Source: Aldehydirespirator sp965248735 (GTDB taxonomy: Bacteria; Actinomycetota; Acidimicrobiia; Acidimicrobiales; Aldehydirespiratoraceae). Taken from it: a stretch of 64,000 bases of DNA. Each line of letters starts with the position of its first letter. Positions within the stretch are counted from its first letter, which is position 1. The stretch is taken from contig OZ252146.1 of assembly GCA_965248735.1 (NCBI GenBank), forward strand, positions 434,001-498,000, given 5' to 3'. Positions 32,976 to 41,362 of this stretch are shown in pieces. Made by a program: the position numbers and the translations under genes. The notes beneath the pieces are model-generated. The model was not told the origin of the DNA. It saw only the letters and a list, made by a program, of their open reading frames with translations, and ran no database searches.

Positions 32976-34111
32976 CCTCCCAAGCCCTGCCGGTCCCGGC
33001 AGATCCCCGTCGCGAGCTCGATCTTCGAGCTGCCGCCCGACACCTTGTCGCTCATCCGCTCGTGCTCGAAGAGCGCGACCCTGACACCTTCCGCTTGATC
33101 CGACGCCACGAGCACGCGCTCGACCGCCGGTTTACCCAGAGATTCGGGTACCGCCTCCAGGTCACTACCGACACGGCCCGCCTATTCAAGTCGACTGTCG
33201 TCCCGAGACGACGCCCCCTCCGTACGGCAGCGGACCAGGGGCGTCCGCTCTCGGCCCGTGAGTACACGATGCTCGCTCTGGCGCTCGCCGCGGTGGTGGC
33301 CGGGCCGAACGTCATCAGTCTGCGAGACCTGTTGCAGAAGATCCGCTCCGCGGCAAGCGACGCCAGCGTGACCGTGACGGACGAGTTTGCAGACCGCCGT
33401 GCCCTGATAGAAGCACTGAAGTGGATGATCCGACATGGCCTCGCGAGCGAGACGCACGACCGCGTTGATCGCTACATCGGCGACAGTGATGCCGACGCGG
33501 TCCTGCGCATCCGGCCCGACCGCGTTGCGATGCTGCCTCTCTCCACGATGGCTCGCTCCGACACGGTCGACAGCCTGCTGGCTCGCTCCGAGCAACGCCA
33601 GCTGTCGTCGCGGGCCTGGATGCGCTCAACCCTGCTGGAGGAGCCCGTGCTGTACCGGGATGACCTCGCCGATGACGAGTGGGCCGAACTGAGACGCCGG
33701 CTGGGTGAGGAGGCCAGGATCTTCGACGAGATGTTCGGGCTGCGACTTGAGGCCCGGGCCGAGGGCGTGGCGGCCATCGATCCCGAAGACGGCATGACTG
33801 ACAGCCGATTCCCGCGGAGCGGCACCGTGGGACACGCCGCGCTCCTTGTGGTCGGCCAGCTCGTCAAGGCGGAAAGGCCCGTGGTCGAACACAGTGAGTT
33901 CGTTGCCGCCTTGGAGGCACTGGCCGCCGAGCACCGCCGCTGCTGGTCGAACCTCGCCGACAGGCCGGACCACCTCGCGACGGCTGTGCTCGAACTCTTG
34001 CAAGACCACCGGCTTGCGGAGGTTTCCGATACGACCGTCCGGCTCCTCCCCGCGGCATGGCGCTATCGCGCTGAGGTCAATGAGGGCGGCGAGCAGGCGT
34101 CGCTTCTCTGA
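32972..34111 (+). CDS. jetB: Wadjet JetB (TIGR02678/DUF2398, KITE-like)
   Basis: The 379-aa protein has the TIGR02678 signatures AARHLVAHPLVLE, FRLIRRHEHALDRRF, REYTMLALALAAVV, DEFADRRALIEALKWM and ARIFDEMFGLRLEARAEG. JetB is the winged-helix partner that binds the SMC-kleisin core. Its start is coupled to jetA by ATGA. Confidence 0.9.
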   Translation: MTSQALPVPADPRRELDLRAAARHLVAHPLVLEERDPDTFRLIRRHEHALDRRFTQRFGYRLQVTTDTARLFKSTVVPRRRPLRTAADQGRPLSAREYTMLALALAAVVAGPNVISLRDLLQKIRSAASDASVTVTDEFADRRALIEALKWMIRHGLASETHDRVDRYIGDSDADAVLRIRPDRVAMLPLSTMARSDTVDSLLARSEQRQLSSRAWMRSTLLEEPVLYRDDLADDEWAELRRRLGEEARIFDEMFGLRLEARAEGVAAIDPEDGMTDSRFPRSGTVGHAALLVVGQLVKAERPVVEHSEFVAALEALAAEHRRCWSNLADRPDHLATAVLELLQDHRLAEVSDTTVRLLPAAWRYRAEVNEGGEQASLL

Positions 34112-34143
34112 GGCAGTGCGGCTCGCTGGACCGCCGCGCCCAG

Positions 34144-35442
34144 GTGGACGAAGTAGCGGACGGCGCGACCGAGCCAGAGAACCGACAGGTGAGGCGCGTG
34201 CGCGACTCTAGGCCGCGACCTGTGCCAGAGTCGCTGTTACTGCGGAGCCTGCAGCCCCTTTGGGCTGCTGTGCGCCAACACCTCGACCGGTTCGGGACCG
34301 ACCGTCGAGGGACGATCGCGCGGCCAGGCCTCGACTCCGACGGCGCCCTGGCAATCGACTCGCTGCTGGGCGGGCGGCTATCCAAGCGGCTGGATCTCAC
34401 GGTGATCGAGGCTTCGCTCGTAGCCCTGGGAGTCGGCGAGGACCTCGACGAGGCTCTGACCCTGCTCGGCCACCCGCCGTCGGAGGAGGCCGCCAAGCGG
34501 CGGGCTGACCGGGTCCGGTCGGTTGCTGCACGGGCAGCACTTCTAGACTCCGTGGCGTCATGGCCGGAGCCATGGGCAAGCGAATGGTCCGACGGCCTCA
34601 TCAGCGCTGGCGGGCTCGGCGGCCTCGACAGCGAGGAGGTCGCACACCTAGTGTCGAGTGTCCGCCGCCTACTCGATCAGCTCGACCTGATCGAACCCCC
34701 CGGCGCCAGCCGCACAGAGTTGGCGGCCGGTCTCTTCGGGTCTTCCCACGCCCTCGACCCAGACACAAAGCTGGCGTCGTTCGCCGAGCGCGCCTTGCAC
34801 CACCGGGTAGAGCAGCCCCTCGAGGGGCGGGAACTGTGGGAGGCGGCCGGAGTGCTCTTCGACCGCGTTTCCTTGCCCGTGCTCGTCTGGTCGATCCCGG
34901 CCTCGGGCGCTTCGCCGCTCGACGATCTGATCCGAGCGGCTGCGTCCGGCTCGCTGCCCTTGCACATCAGCCTGCTGGCGATGCTGCGACATCCGGTGGT
35001 GGTGCCCAGCGGAACGAGCGTTCTCGTCGTGGAGAATCCCCGCGTGGTGGAAGCCGCCGCTGAGCGGCGCCTCCCGAACTGCGTCGTGGCCACCAACGGC
35101 AACCCGACGACCGCGGTCACCACCTTGATGCGCCAGATGCAGAGGTCGGGCGCCCTCCTCAGGTACCACGGCGACTTCGATGCGACCGGGATCTCCATCT
35201 GCCGCCGGATGCACGAGGCCGGCTGCACACCGTGGATGATGGACGCCAGCCACTACGAGGACGCAGTCCATCTCGCTGGGCGCAGCGGCGTCACGTTCGC
35301 GCGCAGCATCAGGGGATGCGGCCCCACACCGTGGGATCCCAGGCTCGAGTCAGCGTTCGACGACCATCGGCTGATCGTCCATGAGGAGTTCATGCTTGAC
35401 GACATGCTCGAAGCGTTCTCCCAGATGTCGCCGTCCCAATAG
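34144..35442 (+). CDS. jetD: Wadjet nuclease subunit JetD (TIGR02679, DUF3323-DUF2399)
   Basis: The 432-aa protein carries a Toprim-like domain: VLVVENP with the catalytic Glu at about residue 296, CVVATNGNPTTAV, and YHGDFDATGI with the DxD pair at about 341. JetD is the topoisomerase-VI-like nuclease that cleaves plasmid DNA held by the SMC complex. The first 250 residues match the DUF3323-type N-terminus. It starts with GTG 32 bases after jetB. Confidence 0.9.
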   Translation: MDEVADGATEPENRQVRRVRDSRPRPVPESLLLRSLQPLWAAVRQHLDRFGTDRRGTIARPGLDSDGALAIDSLLGGRLSKRLDLTVIEASLVALGVGEDLDEALTLLGHPPSEEAAKRRADRVRSVAARAALLDSVASWPEPWASEWSDGLISAGGLGGLDSEEVAHLVSSVRRLLDQLDLIEPPGASRTELAAGLFGSSHALDPDTKLASFAERALHHRVEQPLEGRELWEAAGVLFDRVSLPVLVWSIPASGASPLDDLIRAAASGSLPLHISLLAMLRHPVVVPSGTSVLVVENPRVVEAAAERRLPNCVVATNGNPTTAVTTLMRQMQRSGALLRYHGDFDATGISICRRMHEAGCTPWMMDASHYEDAVHLAGRSGVTFARSIRGCGPTPWDPRLESAFDDHRLIVHEEFMLDDMLEAFSQMSPSQ

Positions 35443-35479
35443 CAGAGGCTCCCGTCCGGGTGCAGCCGGCATCCAGGGG

Positions 35480-35485
35480 TACTCT
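35480..35485 (+). promoter_or_regulatory. Leaderless -10 box of the AlbA_2/ParA unit
   Basis: TACTCT lies 6 bases before the GTG at 35492. This gives the downstream two-gene unit a promoter independent of the Wadjet operon. Confidence 0.5.
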
Positions 35486-35491
35486 GGTGCC

Positions 35492-36694
35492 GTGTCGGAG
35501 AACGGATACAGCGACGCCGAACTCGCTGCGATGATGGTCGATCTCGAGTCGGACCTAGTCGAGCGCAAGCGGTCGTTGTCCACCTCGGCCTCCGAGAAGA
35601 TCTCCAGGACCATCTGCGCGTTCGCCAACGACCTCCCTGGACACGGCAGGCCGGGCGTGATCTTCGTCGGCGTGGAAGACGGCGGCCGCTGCGCCGGGCT
35701 CGCGATCGACGACGATCTGCTGAAACGTCTGGCTGAGCTGCGCGACCACGGGCAACTCCTGCCGCGGCCCTCGATGGACGTGCAGCGCCGCACACTGGAC
35801 GGCTGTGAAGTGGCCGCGGTGATCGTGCAGCCCGCACCCCACCCCCCGGTCCGTTACGACGGCCGCGTGTGGGTGAGGGTCGGACCCACCGTCCGAAAGG
35901 CCTCGGCTACCGACGAACAGCGCCTGGCCGAGCGGCGTCGGTCACAGGACGTCCCGTTCGACCTGAGGCCCGCGTACGGCGCGACCGTCGCCGACCTCGA
36001 CCTCGACTACATCGAACGCCGCTACCTGCCTCGGGCGGTCTCCGCAGAGGTGCTCGCCGAGAATCGACGGCCCCTAGAGGCTCAGCTGCGCTCTTTGCGA
36101 CTAATGAGTGGCGACGTCCCCACCAACGGAGCGATGCTGGCTTTCGGCCGCGACGCGCAGCACTGGTTGCCGGAGTCGTGGGTCCAGTTCGTCCGCTTCG
36201 ACGGCGACGACATCACCGACACGCCCAAGACCTCGGAAGCCTTGACCGGGCGGCTCGACGACATCCTTCAGAGCCTCAGCAAGCTTGTGAAGCTCAACGT
36301 CCGCACGCGCCTAGACATCACCTCGGGATCTCGCGAGAAGCGGTTCCCCGACTATCCGGTCGAGGCGCTGCATCAACTCGTCTACAACGCGATAATGCAC
36401 CGCAGCTACGAGGGCACGCACGCCCCGTCGCGCCTGTACTGGTACTCCAGGCGCGTCGAGATAGAGAGCCCCGGCGGCCTCTTCGGCGCAATGACGCGGG
36501 AGACGCTGCTAAGCGGTGGCACCGCATACCGCAACCAGTTGATCGCCGAGATCATGGCCAACCTCGGGTTCGCTCAGCGGTTCGGCTACGGCATTCCGTT
36601 AGCCCTGCGGTCCCTTCGAAGCAACGGCAATCCCGAGCCGGACTTCCAGACCGAACACTCCCGGGTACGGGTGATTGTGGAGGCGGCGCAATGA
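35492..36694 (+). CDS. AlbA_2/Schlafen-like putative ATP-binding protein
   Basis: The 400-aa protein has an N-terminal AlbA_2 (Schlafen-type) domain, about residues 12-150, with ESDLVERKRS, GVIFVGVEDGG and a VRVGPTVRKASATDEQRL end. The C-terminal domain has the FPDYPVEALHQLVYNAIMHRSY helix and a GYGIPLALRSLRSNG segment seen in the HATPase_c_4-like family. Such proteins are often labelled transcriptional regulators, but Schlafen domains can also be nucleases. It is coupled to a ParA-type gene by ATGA. Confidence 0.82.
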   Translation: MSENGYSDAELAAMMVDLESDLVERKRSLSTSASEKISRTICAFANDLPGHGRPGVIFVGVEDGGRCAGLAIDDDLLKRLAELRDHGQLLPRPSMDVQRRTLDGCEVAAVIVQPAPHPPVRYDGRVWVRVGPTVRKASATDEQRLAERRRSQDVPFDLRPAYGATVADLDLDYIERRYLPRAVSAEVLAENRRPLEAQLRSLRLMSGDVPTNGAMLAFGRDAQHWLPESWVQFVRFDGDDITDTPKTSEALTGRLDDILQSLSKLVKLNVRTRLDITSGSREKRFPDYPVEALHQLVYNAIMHRSYEGTHAPSRLYWYSRRVEIESPGGLFGAMTRETLLSGGTAYRNQLIAEIMANLGFAQRFGYGIPLALRSLRSNGNPEPDFQTEHSRVRVIVEAAQ

Positions 36695-37698
36695 CCACGG
36701 TCGCTTTCTTCAACAACAAGGGTGGCGTCGGCAAGACGTCCCTCGTGTATCACTTGGCCTGGATGTACGCCGACCTCGGTGTCTGTGTTGTGGCAGCGGA
36801 CCTCGATCCTCAGGCCAACCTGACGAGCATGTTCCTTGACGACTACGAGATGGAGGAACTCTGGACTCCTGACCCTCCCCGGAAGACGATCCACGGAGCG
36901 CTCGTGCCGCTGCTGCGAGGCACCGGCGACATAACCCCCGTAGCAACGATGAGCCCTAGGTCTCCGCTGGATCTCGTGGCCGGTGATCTCGCCCTGTCGG
37001 GGGCCGAGGACGAGTTTTCTAGCCAATGGCCGCAATGCCTCGACGGCAGCGAGCGCGCCTTCCGGGTGATCACCGCGCTGAGCCGCGCGCTGGCCGGGGC
37101 GAAGGAAGAGGCAGAAGCTGATCTTGTGCTGATCGACGTGGGGCCAAACCTCGGCGCCATCAACCGGGCTGCCCTGATCGCGGCCGACTTCGTGGCCGTA
37201 CCGCTCGCGCCTGACCTGTTCTCGCTCCAGGGACTCCGCAACCTGGGACCCACCCTGCAGCGCTGGCGCAAGGAATGGCAGCAGCGCCTACTCAGCGCCA
37301 AGGGCATACTCGGGCTGGGCGACTTGGACATGCCCAGCGGCGCCATGCGACCAATCGGCTACGTGGTCCTGCAGCACGCCGTACGGCTGGACCGCCCGGT
37401 CAAGGCATACGCACGCTGGATGGACGCGATTCCGGGCGAGTACCGCCAGTCGATCCTCCACAAGTCCTCAGCCCGAGAACGGTCGCCCCACAGCGACAAG
37501 CACTGCCTGGCAACGCTGAAGCACTATCGGAGCCTTATGCCCTATGCCCGGGAAGCTCGGAAGCCCATGTTCAAGCTGACACCCGCCGACGGCGCCATCG
37601 GTGGGCACATCAACGCGGTGCAGGACTGCTACTGGGAGTTCCGCGACCTGGCATGCGCAGTCGCGGAGCGCTGCGGGGTGACTTGCCCGCAACTGTGA
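36691..37698 (+). CDS. ParA/MinD-type ATPase
   Basis: The 335-aa protein has a deviant Walker A FNNKGGVGKTS (residues 7-17), a DLDPQANLTSM motif, LVLIDVGPNLG and PDLFSLQGLRNLGP. No parB-like gene or replication origin is nearby, so it is probably not a chromosome segregation protein. The C-terminal 80 residues (KPMFKLTPADGAIGGH) are typical of ParA-like proteins found in phage-defence and mobile settings. It is translationally coupled to the AlbA_2 gene. Confidence 0.85.
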   Translation: MTTVAFFNNKGGVGKTSLVYHLAWMYADLGVCVVAADLDPQANLTSMFLDDYEMEELWTPDPPRKTIHGALVPLLRGTGDITPVATMSPRSPLDLVAGDLALSGAEDEFSSQWPQCLDGSERAFRVITALSRALAGAKEEAEADLVLIDVGPNLGAINRAALIAADFVAVPLAPDLFSLQGLRNLGPTLQRWRKEWQQRLLSAKGILGLGDLDMPSGAMRPIGYVVLQHAVRLDRPVKAYARWMDAIPGEYRQSILHKSSARERSPHSDKHCLATLKHYRSLMPYAREARKPMFKLTPADGAIGGHINAVQDCYWEFRDLACAVAERCGVTCPQL

Positions 37699-37829
37699 CC
37701 GCTTCCCTGATCCGGCTCGGCTACTGCGCAGAATCTTGGGTGAGTTGTGTGCCGTATATCCACAATACTCGCACCGAGACTCCGGTGATCGGCGTCGCTC
37801 CGACCGAAGCGGGCCCCACGTAGCCTGCG

Positions 37830-38528
37830 ATGGTGGACGGGGGACAGGACTTCGGGGTGGCGCCTTCGGCTCGTACCACGGTGCGGCGGGGGACGCCGCG
37901 GGCCCGCTACGGCCGTGGGGACGTTCTGGGCATTCTCGACGCAGGGCTGATCGCGCACGTGGGGGTGACGACGCCCGACGGCCCGCTGGTGCTGCCCATG
38001 GCATACGGGCGCGACCGCGACTGGCTCTACCTCCACGGCGCGGCCGCCAACCATCTGCTCAACACCGGCGACGGCCACGAAGTTTGCGTGACCGTCACCC
38101 ATCTCGACGGGCTGGTGATGGCTCGCACGCCGTTCCACAACTCGATGAACTACCGGTCGGTGGTGGTGCGGGGCCGGGCCCGGAGGATCCTCGACGACCA
38201 GCGCAGGCTCTACGCCCTTGAGCTGATCACCGATCATGTGGTGTCCCACTGGGACTCCGTCCGGCCGCCGTCGCAGACGGATCTGCGGAAGACGATGGTG
38301 CTGGAGCTTCCGCTGGCCGAGGCGTCGGCCAAGGTCCGCACCAGCGACCCGGTCGACGAACCGGACGACATAGCGGGGCCGTGGTGGGCCGGTGTGGTGC
38401 CGATCACCACCCGTTTCGAGACGCCGGTCGCATCCGCCGACCTAGTCGGCGACGGTCAGCCTCCGGCGCCGATAACGGCCCTGGCCGGTCTCACCCCCGA
38501 CGAGCGCTCCCAGCCGCACCAGGCCTGA
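37830..38528 (+). CDS. Pyridoxamine 5'-phosphate oxidase-family FMN-binding protein
   Basis: The 232-aa protein is a split-barrel flavoprotein of the NimA/pyridoxamine-oxidase group: LGILDAGLIAHVGVTTPDGPLVLPMAYGRD, LYLHGAAAN, EVCVTVTHLDGLVMARTPFHNSMNYRSV and the C-terminal WWAGVVPI. The substrate is unknown. It opens the ordinary region to the right of the defence-type island. Confidence 0.85.
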   Translation: MVDGGQDFGVAPSARTTVRRGTPRARYGRGDVLGILDAGLIAHVGVTTPDGPLVLPMAYGRDRDWLYLHGAAANHLLNTGDGHEVCVTVTHLDGLVMARTPFHNSMNYRSVVVRGRARRILDDQRRLYALELITDHVVSHWDSVRPPSQTDLRKTMVLELPLAEASAKVRTSDPVDEPDDIAGPWWAGVVPITTRFETPVASADLVGDGQPPAPITALAGLTPDERSQPHQA

Positions 38529-38582
38529 GCGGGCCACCAGGGAGCCCTCTCGTCACCGCGGTCCGGGACAGGCCTCGCCCGG

Positions 38583-38708
38583 CTAGTCGTAGCACTCGTC
38601 ACCCTGGGGTTCGTCGTCGTAGGGCTCGGCATCATCGGACTACTCGTCGTCGTAGGGCTCGGCATCATCGGACTACTCGTCGTCGTAGGGCTCGGCATCA
38701 TCGGACTA
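38583..38708 (-). repeat. 33-bp repeats with in-frame TAG codons after a lipoprotein gene
   Basis: Read on the minus strand, the acidic tail of the lipoprotein ends at a TAG (38706-38708). The same frame continues as SDDAEPYDDE-TAG at 38673 and SDDAEPYDDE-TAG at 38640, then SDDAEPYDDE plus PQGDECYD to a TAG at 38583. The stop codon is part of the repeated unit. Confidence 0.8.
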
Positions 38709-39902
38709 CTCGTCGTCGTAGGACTCGTCGTCATCGGACTCCGGCGCGTACTCCTCCGAGGAGGCGTAGTCATCGCCCCCCACGAGCAGGTCGGGATCAT
38801 CGATGATCGTCTCGGGTGGCGGGGCGTCCACGCTGATGTCTGCGTCGAAGTCGTAGAACTCAACCGTGATCAGGCTCGAGGGCATCTCGGCGTCGGGGCC
38901 GGCGAGTCCGGCAAACAGTGACGCCAGATCGAAGGCCATGCGTCGGATCAGGTTCTCGTCGTCGATCCACACCTCCACCTCGAGGTCCGCGTCCAGGAAT
39001 CCGAAGATCTGCTCCAACCCCTCTGCGAACGGGTCTGAGGCACTGTCGTCGAAGGCCCCGCCCTCAGAGGTCTCGGCGTCGTCTTCGCCGAGCACCGCGC
39101 CAAGGGCCTCTCCCGCCAGATCGCGCAGAGACACCAGGAAGCGCACTCTGGTGGCCTGCACACCCCGCACGTCCTCGCGGCCGACGATCTCGGCCTCGCT
39201 GGCAGCCTCCAGGAAGGCACCGGTATCGCCCAGCGGATCGCAGTCCGCTAAGGGCTCGTCGATCGCCTGGGGGAAGATGCACATCACTCCTCCCACCGAT
39301 CCCATGGCATCGCCCATCGGATCGCCGCCCGCGACAGACTCGAGGACGAACCAGGCCTCATCCACGCCCAGATCCGCGAGAGTCTCGGCAGACACCGGAG
39401 GCCGCACGTACGTCGTACCGCCCACGTACCGAAACTCGGCCTCGGCGCCGCCCGGGAATTCCGGGTCGAGTCCGGGCGGAATCTCGATCATCGCCGCGAG
39501 GTCGCCGTCCGCGTCGGATTCGAAGTTCGTCGACAGCTTGAACCCCGGTGCGAGTTCGATCGTCGCCTCGCCGCGCACGGAGCGCCCGTCGAGTTGCGTT
39601 GTGACCGACGCCAGGAGAGCCTCGGCGTCAACGGGCGCGGCGTCCTCGCTGTCCTCGGTCGAGACGGTGTCATCCGGGCTCTCCGAGCCAGCCGCGGTGG
39701 CATCGCCTGCGTCGGAGGGCTCGGTGACGTCCCCCTCCGTAGGGTCACTCGTTCCTGACGACTCGTCAGGAACGGCTTGGGTGGTGCTGGGCGCTCCGGC
39801 CTCAACTTGGGGATCGCCGGCGACCACGTCTTCTTGTCCGCAGGCCGCGGCCAGCAGCGCCACCGCCAGCACGAGCGTCCCGGCCACTCGAATTCGCAAC
39901 AT
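38706..39902 (-). CDS. Lipoprotein with LprG/LppX-like domain and acidic tail
   Basis: The 398-aa protein has a signal peptide with lipobox LAAAC (lipidated Cys 21), a Thr/Ser/Asp-rich linker, a domain of about 260 residues starting SVRGEATIEL and containing FESDADGDL, FRYVGG and WFVLES, and an acidic Asp/Ser/Glu tail. It is paralogous to the N-terminal half of the 42664-44550 lipoprotein; both end the domain with FYDFDADISVDAPPPE. A lipid- or lipoprotein-binding role is inferred from the LprG/LppX resemblance. A GGGAGG site precedes the ATG. Confidence 0.75.
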   Translation of the reverse strand: MLRIRVAGTLVLAVALLAAACGQEDVVAGDPQVEAGAPSTTQAVPDESSGTSDPTEGDVTEPSDAGDATAAGSESPDDTVSTEDSEDAAPVDAEALLASVTTQLDGRSVRGEATIELAPGFKLSTNFESDADGDLAAMIEIPPGLDPEFPGGAEAEFRYVGGTTYVRPPVSAETLADLGVDEAWFVLESVAGGDPMGDAMGSVGGVMCIFPQAIDEPLADCDPLGDTGAFLEAASEAEIVGREDVRGVQATRVRFLVSLRDLAGEALGAVLGEDDAETSEGGAFDDSASDPFAEGLEQIFGFLDADLEVEVWIDDENLIRRMAFDLASLFAGLAGPDAEMPSSLITVEFYDFDADISVDAPPPETIIDDPDLLVGGDDYASSEEYAPESDDDESYDDE

Positions 39903-40184
39903 CGTCGCCTCCCGGAGCGAGGCACCGAGGCAGGAACTGTCTGCGCCCGCGCACCGCGCCCGCGCGCGTTGCCTCTGACCCTACAGACGCATGATTGCCG
40001 TCAACGGTTCCAAGATTTCGCCCAGCGGCACCCGCGACGAGATCAAGGGTCGGGTCGAGTCCCTTCTGGCCACCCTGGAGATGGCGCCCGCCTGAGCAAC
40101 CGCCCGCGCCCCGAGACCGCCCGCCAAACTCGGTTCGGTGCCTCGGGGCTAGCCCCGGGCTCCCGGCGATGATTGCATGGGGGC

Positions 40185-41282
40185 ATGACCAACAACGAGA
40201 CCCACGACAAGGGCGAGATCCGCGACGAGGTGCTGTCGGGGTGGGCCTGGGCCCGGTTCTGCGACGCCCTCAAGGCCGCGGGCGAGCTGGTGCAGCAACG
40301 GGCCACGTGCGACCTCGACCGGGTCGAGGGCTACCGCTATCTGAGCCGGCTGGCCCGGGGCGGGATCCACAGCTTCGTCGAGGCCGGCGACAGGCGGTTC
40401 CCGCTACTGGCGACCCTGCCCGACCAGGTAAAGATCGGCTCGGACAATCCCGACTCGCTCTATCTGTCAGGCAACATCGACGGCCGGCTGAACTACCGCA
40501 TCTCCGGGCATCGAGGGACCGTGCACTACCTGTCGATCACCGCCTTCACCGGCAACTACGGCGCTGGTCAGGACCGCCTGGGCCAGGCCGGTTTCCTGCA
40601 TGGCAGCGACCTGATCGTTGACGACGACGGTCGCTTCGAGATCTTCGTCGGACCGGAGCGCCGGGGCGACAACTGGCTGCAGACCAGCCCCGAGCCGACC
40701 GTCATCGCGGTCCGGCAGTTCTTCCTGGACCGCGCCAGCGAGGTGCCGGTCTCAGTGCTGATCAAGTGCCTGGACCACGACGACCTTCCCCCGCCGCTGT
40801 CGGCTGCAAGGTTCGGGCGGGCGCTGGAGTCGGCGGCCGCATTCGTGGCGGGATGCTCGGCGCTGTTCACCGACTGGGTGGACGACCTTGGCGCCAACGC
40901 ACGCAATGCCCTGACCTTGGAGGCGGGGCCGATGCAGGGAGCCTGGGGCGATCCGAACCAGATCTTCCGCCACGGCGCCTACGACCTCGCCGACGGGGAG
41001 GCCTTGCTGATCGAGTTCACCCCGCCGGAGTGCTTCTACTGGAACTTCCAGGTTGACAACCGCTGGATGGAGAGCCTCGACTACCGCCGGCTGCCGGTGA
41101 CGGTCAACGCCCGCACCGCCCGGTACGAGCCCGACGGCTCGGTGCGCATCGTGGTGGCCGCCTCCGACCCTGGCTTCGGCAACTGGATGTCCACCGACGG
41201 GCACCGCTTGGGCGCCATCGGCCTGCGCTGGAACCAGGCCACCGAAGATGTCGAGCCTGAGGTTCGAGTCATCGCGGTCTAG
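40185..41282 (+). CDS. DUF1214 domain protein
   Basis: The 365-aa protein has the DUF1214 features SLYLSGNIDGRLNYRISGHRG, a WFxE-like stretch around ECFYWNFQVDNRWMESLDYR and a C-terminal GNWMSTDGHRLGAIGLRWN. Members are often found near lipid or steroid metabolism genes; the reaction is unknown. I chose the ATG at 40185 because upstream in-frame TTG has no signal. The 282 bases before it hold no convincing gene. Confidence 0.75.
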   Translation: MTNNETHDKGEIRDEVLSGWAWARFCDALKAAGELVQQRATCDLDRVEGYRYLSRLARGGIHSFVEAGDRRFPLLATLPDQVKIGSDNPDSLYLSGNIDGRLNYRISGHRGTVHYLSITAFTGNYGAGQDRLGQAGFLHGSDLIVDDDGRFEIFVGPERRGDNWLQTSPEPTVIAVRQFFLDRASEVPVSVLIKCLDHDDLPPPLSAARFGRALESAAAFVAGCSALFTDWVDDLGANARNALTLEAGPMQGAWGDPNQIFRHGAYDLADGEALLIEFTPPECFYWNFQVDNRWMESLDYRRLPVTVNARTARYEPDGSVRIVVAASDPGFGNWMSTDGHRLGAIGLRWNQATEDVEPEVRVIAV

Positions 41283-41302
41283 GGGCTGCGCGGACTTCTC
41301 CG

Positions 41303-41354
41303 GATTCTCAGGGCGGGTTTTTCCTCTATATGACGGGTTTCTCTACTGAGAATC
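41303..41354. terminator. Candidate bidirectional terminator
   Basis: Perfect 9-bp arms GATTCTCAG (41303-41311) and CTGAGAATC (41346-41354) lie between two convergent genes. The 34-nt loop contains T-runs; the large loop makes the call weak. Confidence 0.35.
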
Positions 41355-41362
41355 GCACGCGG

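Noticed and set aside
36691..37698. Chromosome partition locus
   Set aside because: There is a ParA-type gene but no ParB, no parS-like sites were noticed and the partner is an AlbA_2 protein.
39991..40095. Small 34-residue frame starting MIAVNGSKISP
   Set aside because: No ribosome binding site or -10 box is placed for it and no relatives are recognised, although the composition looks protein-like.
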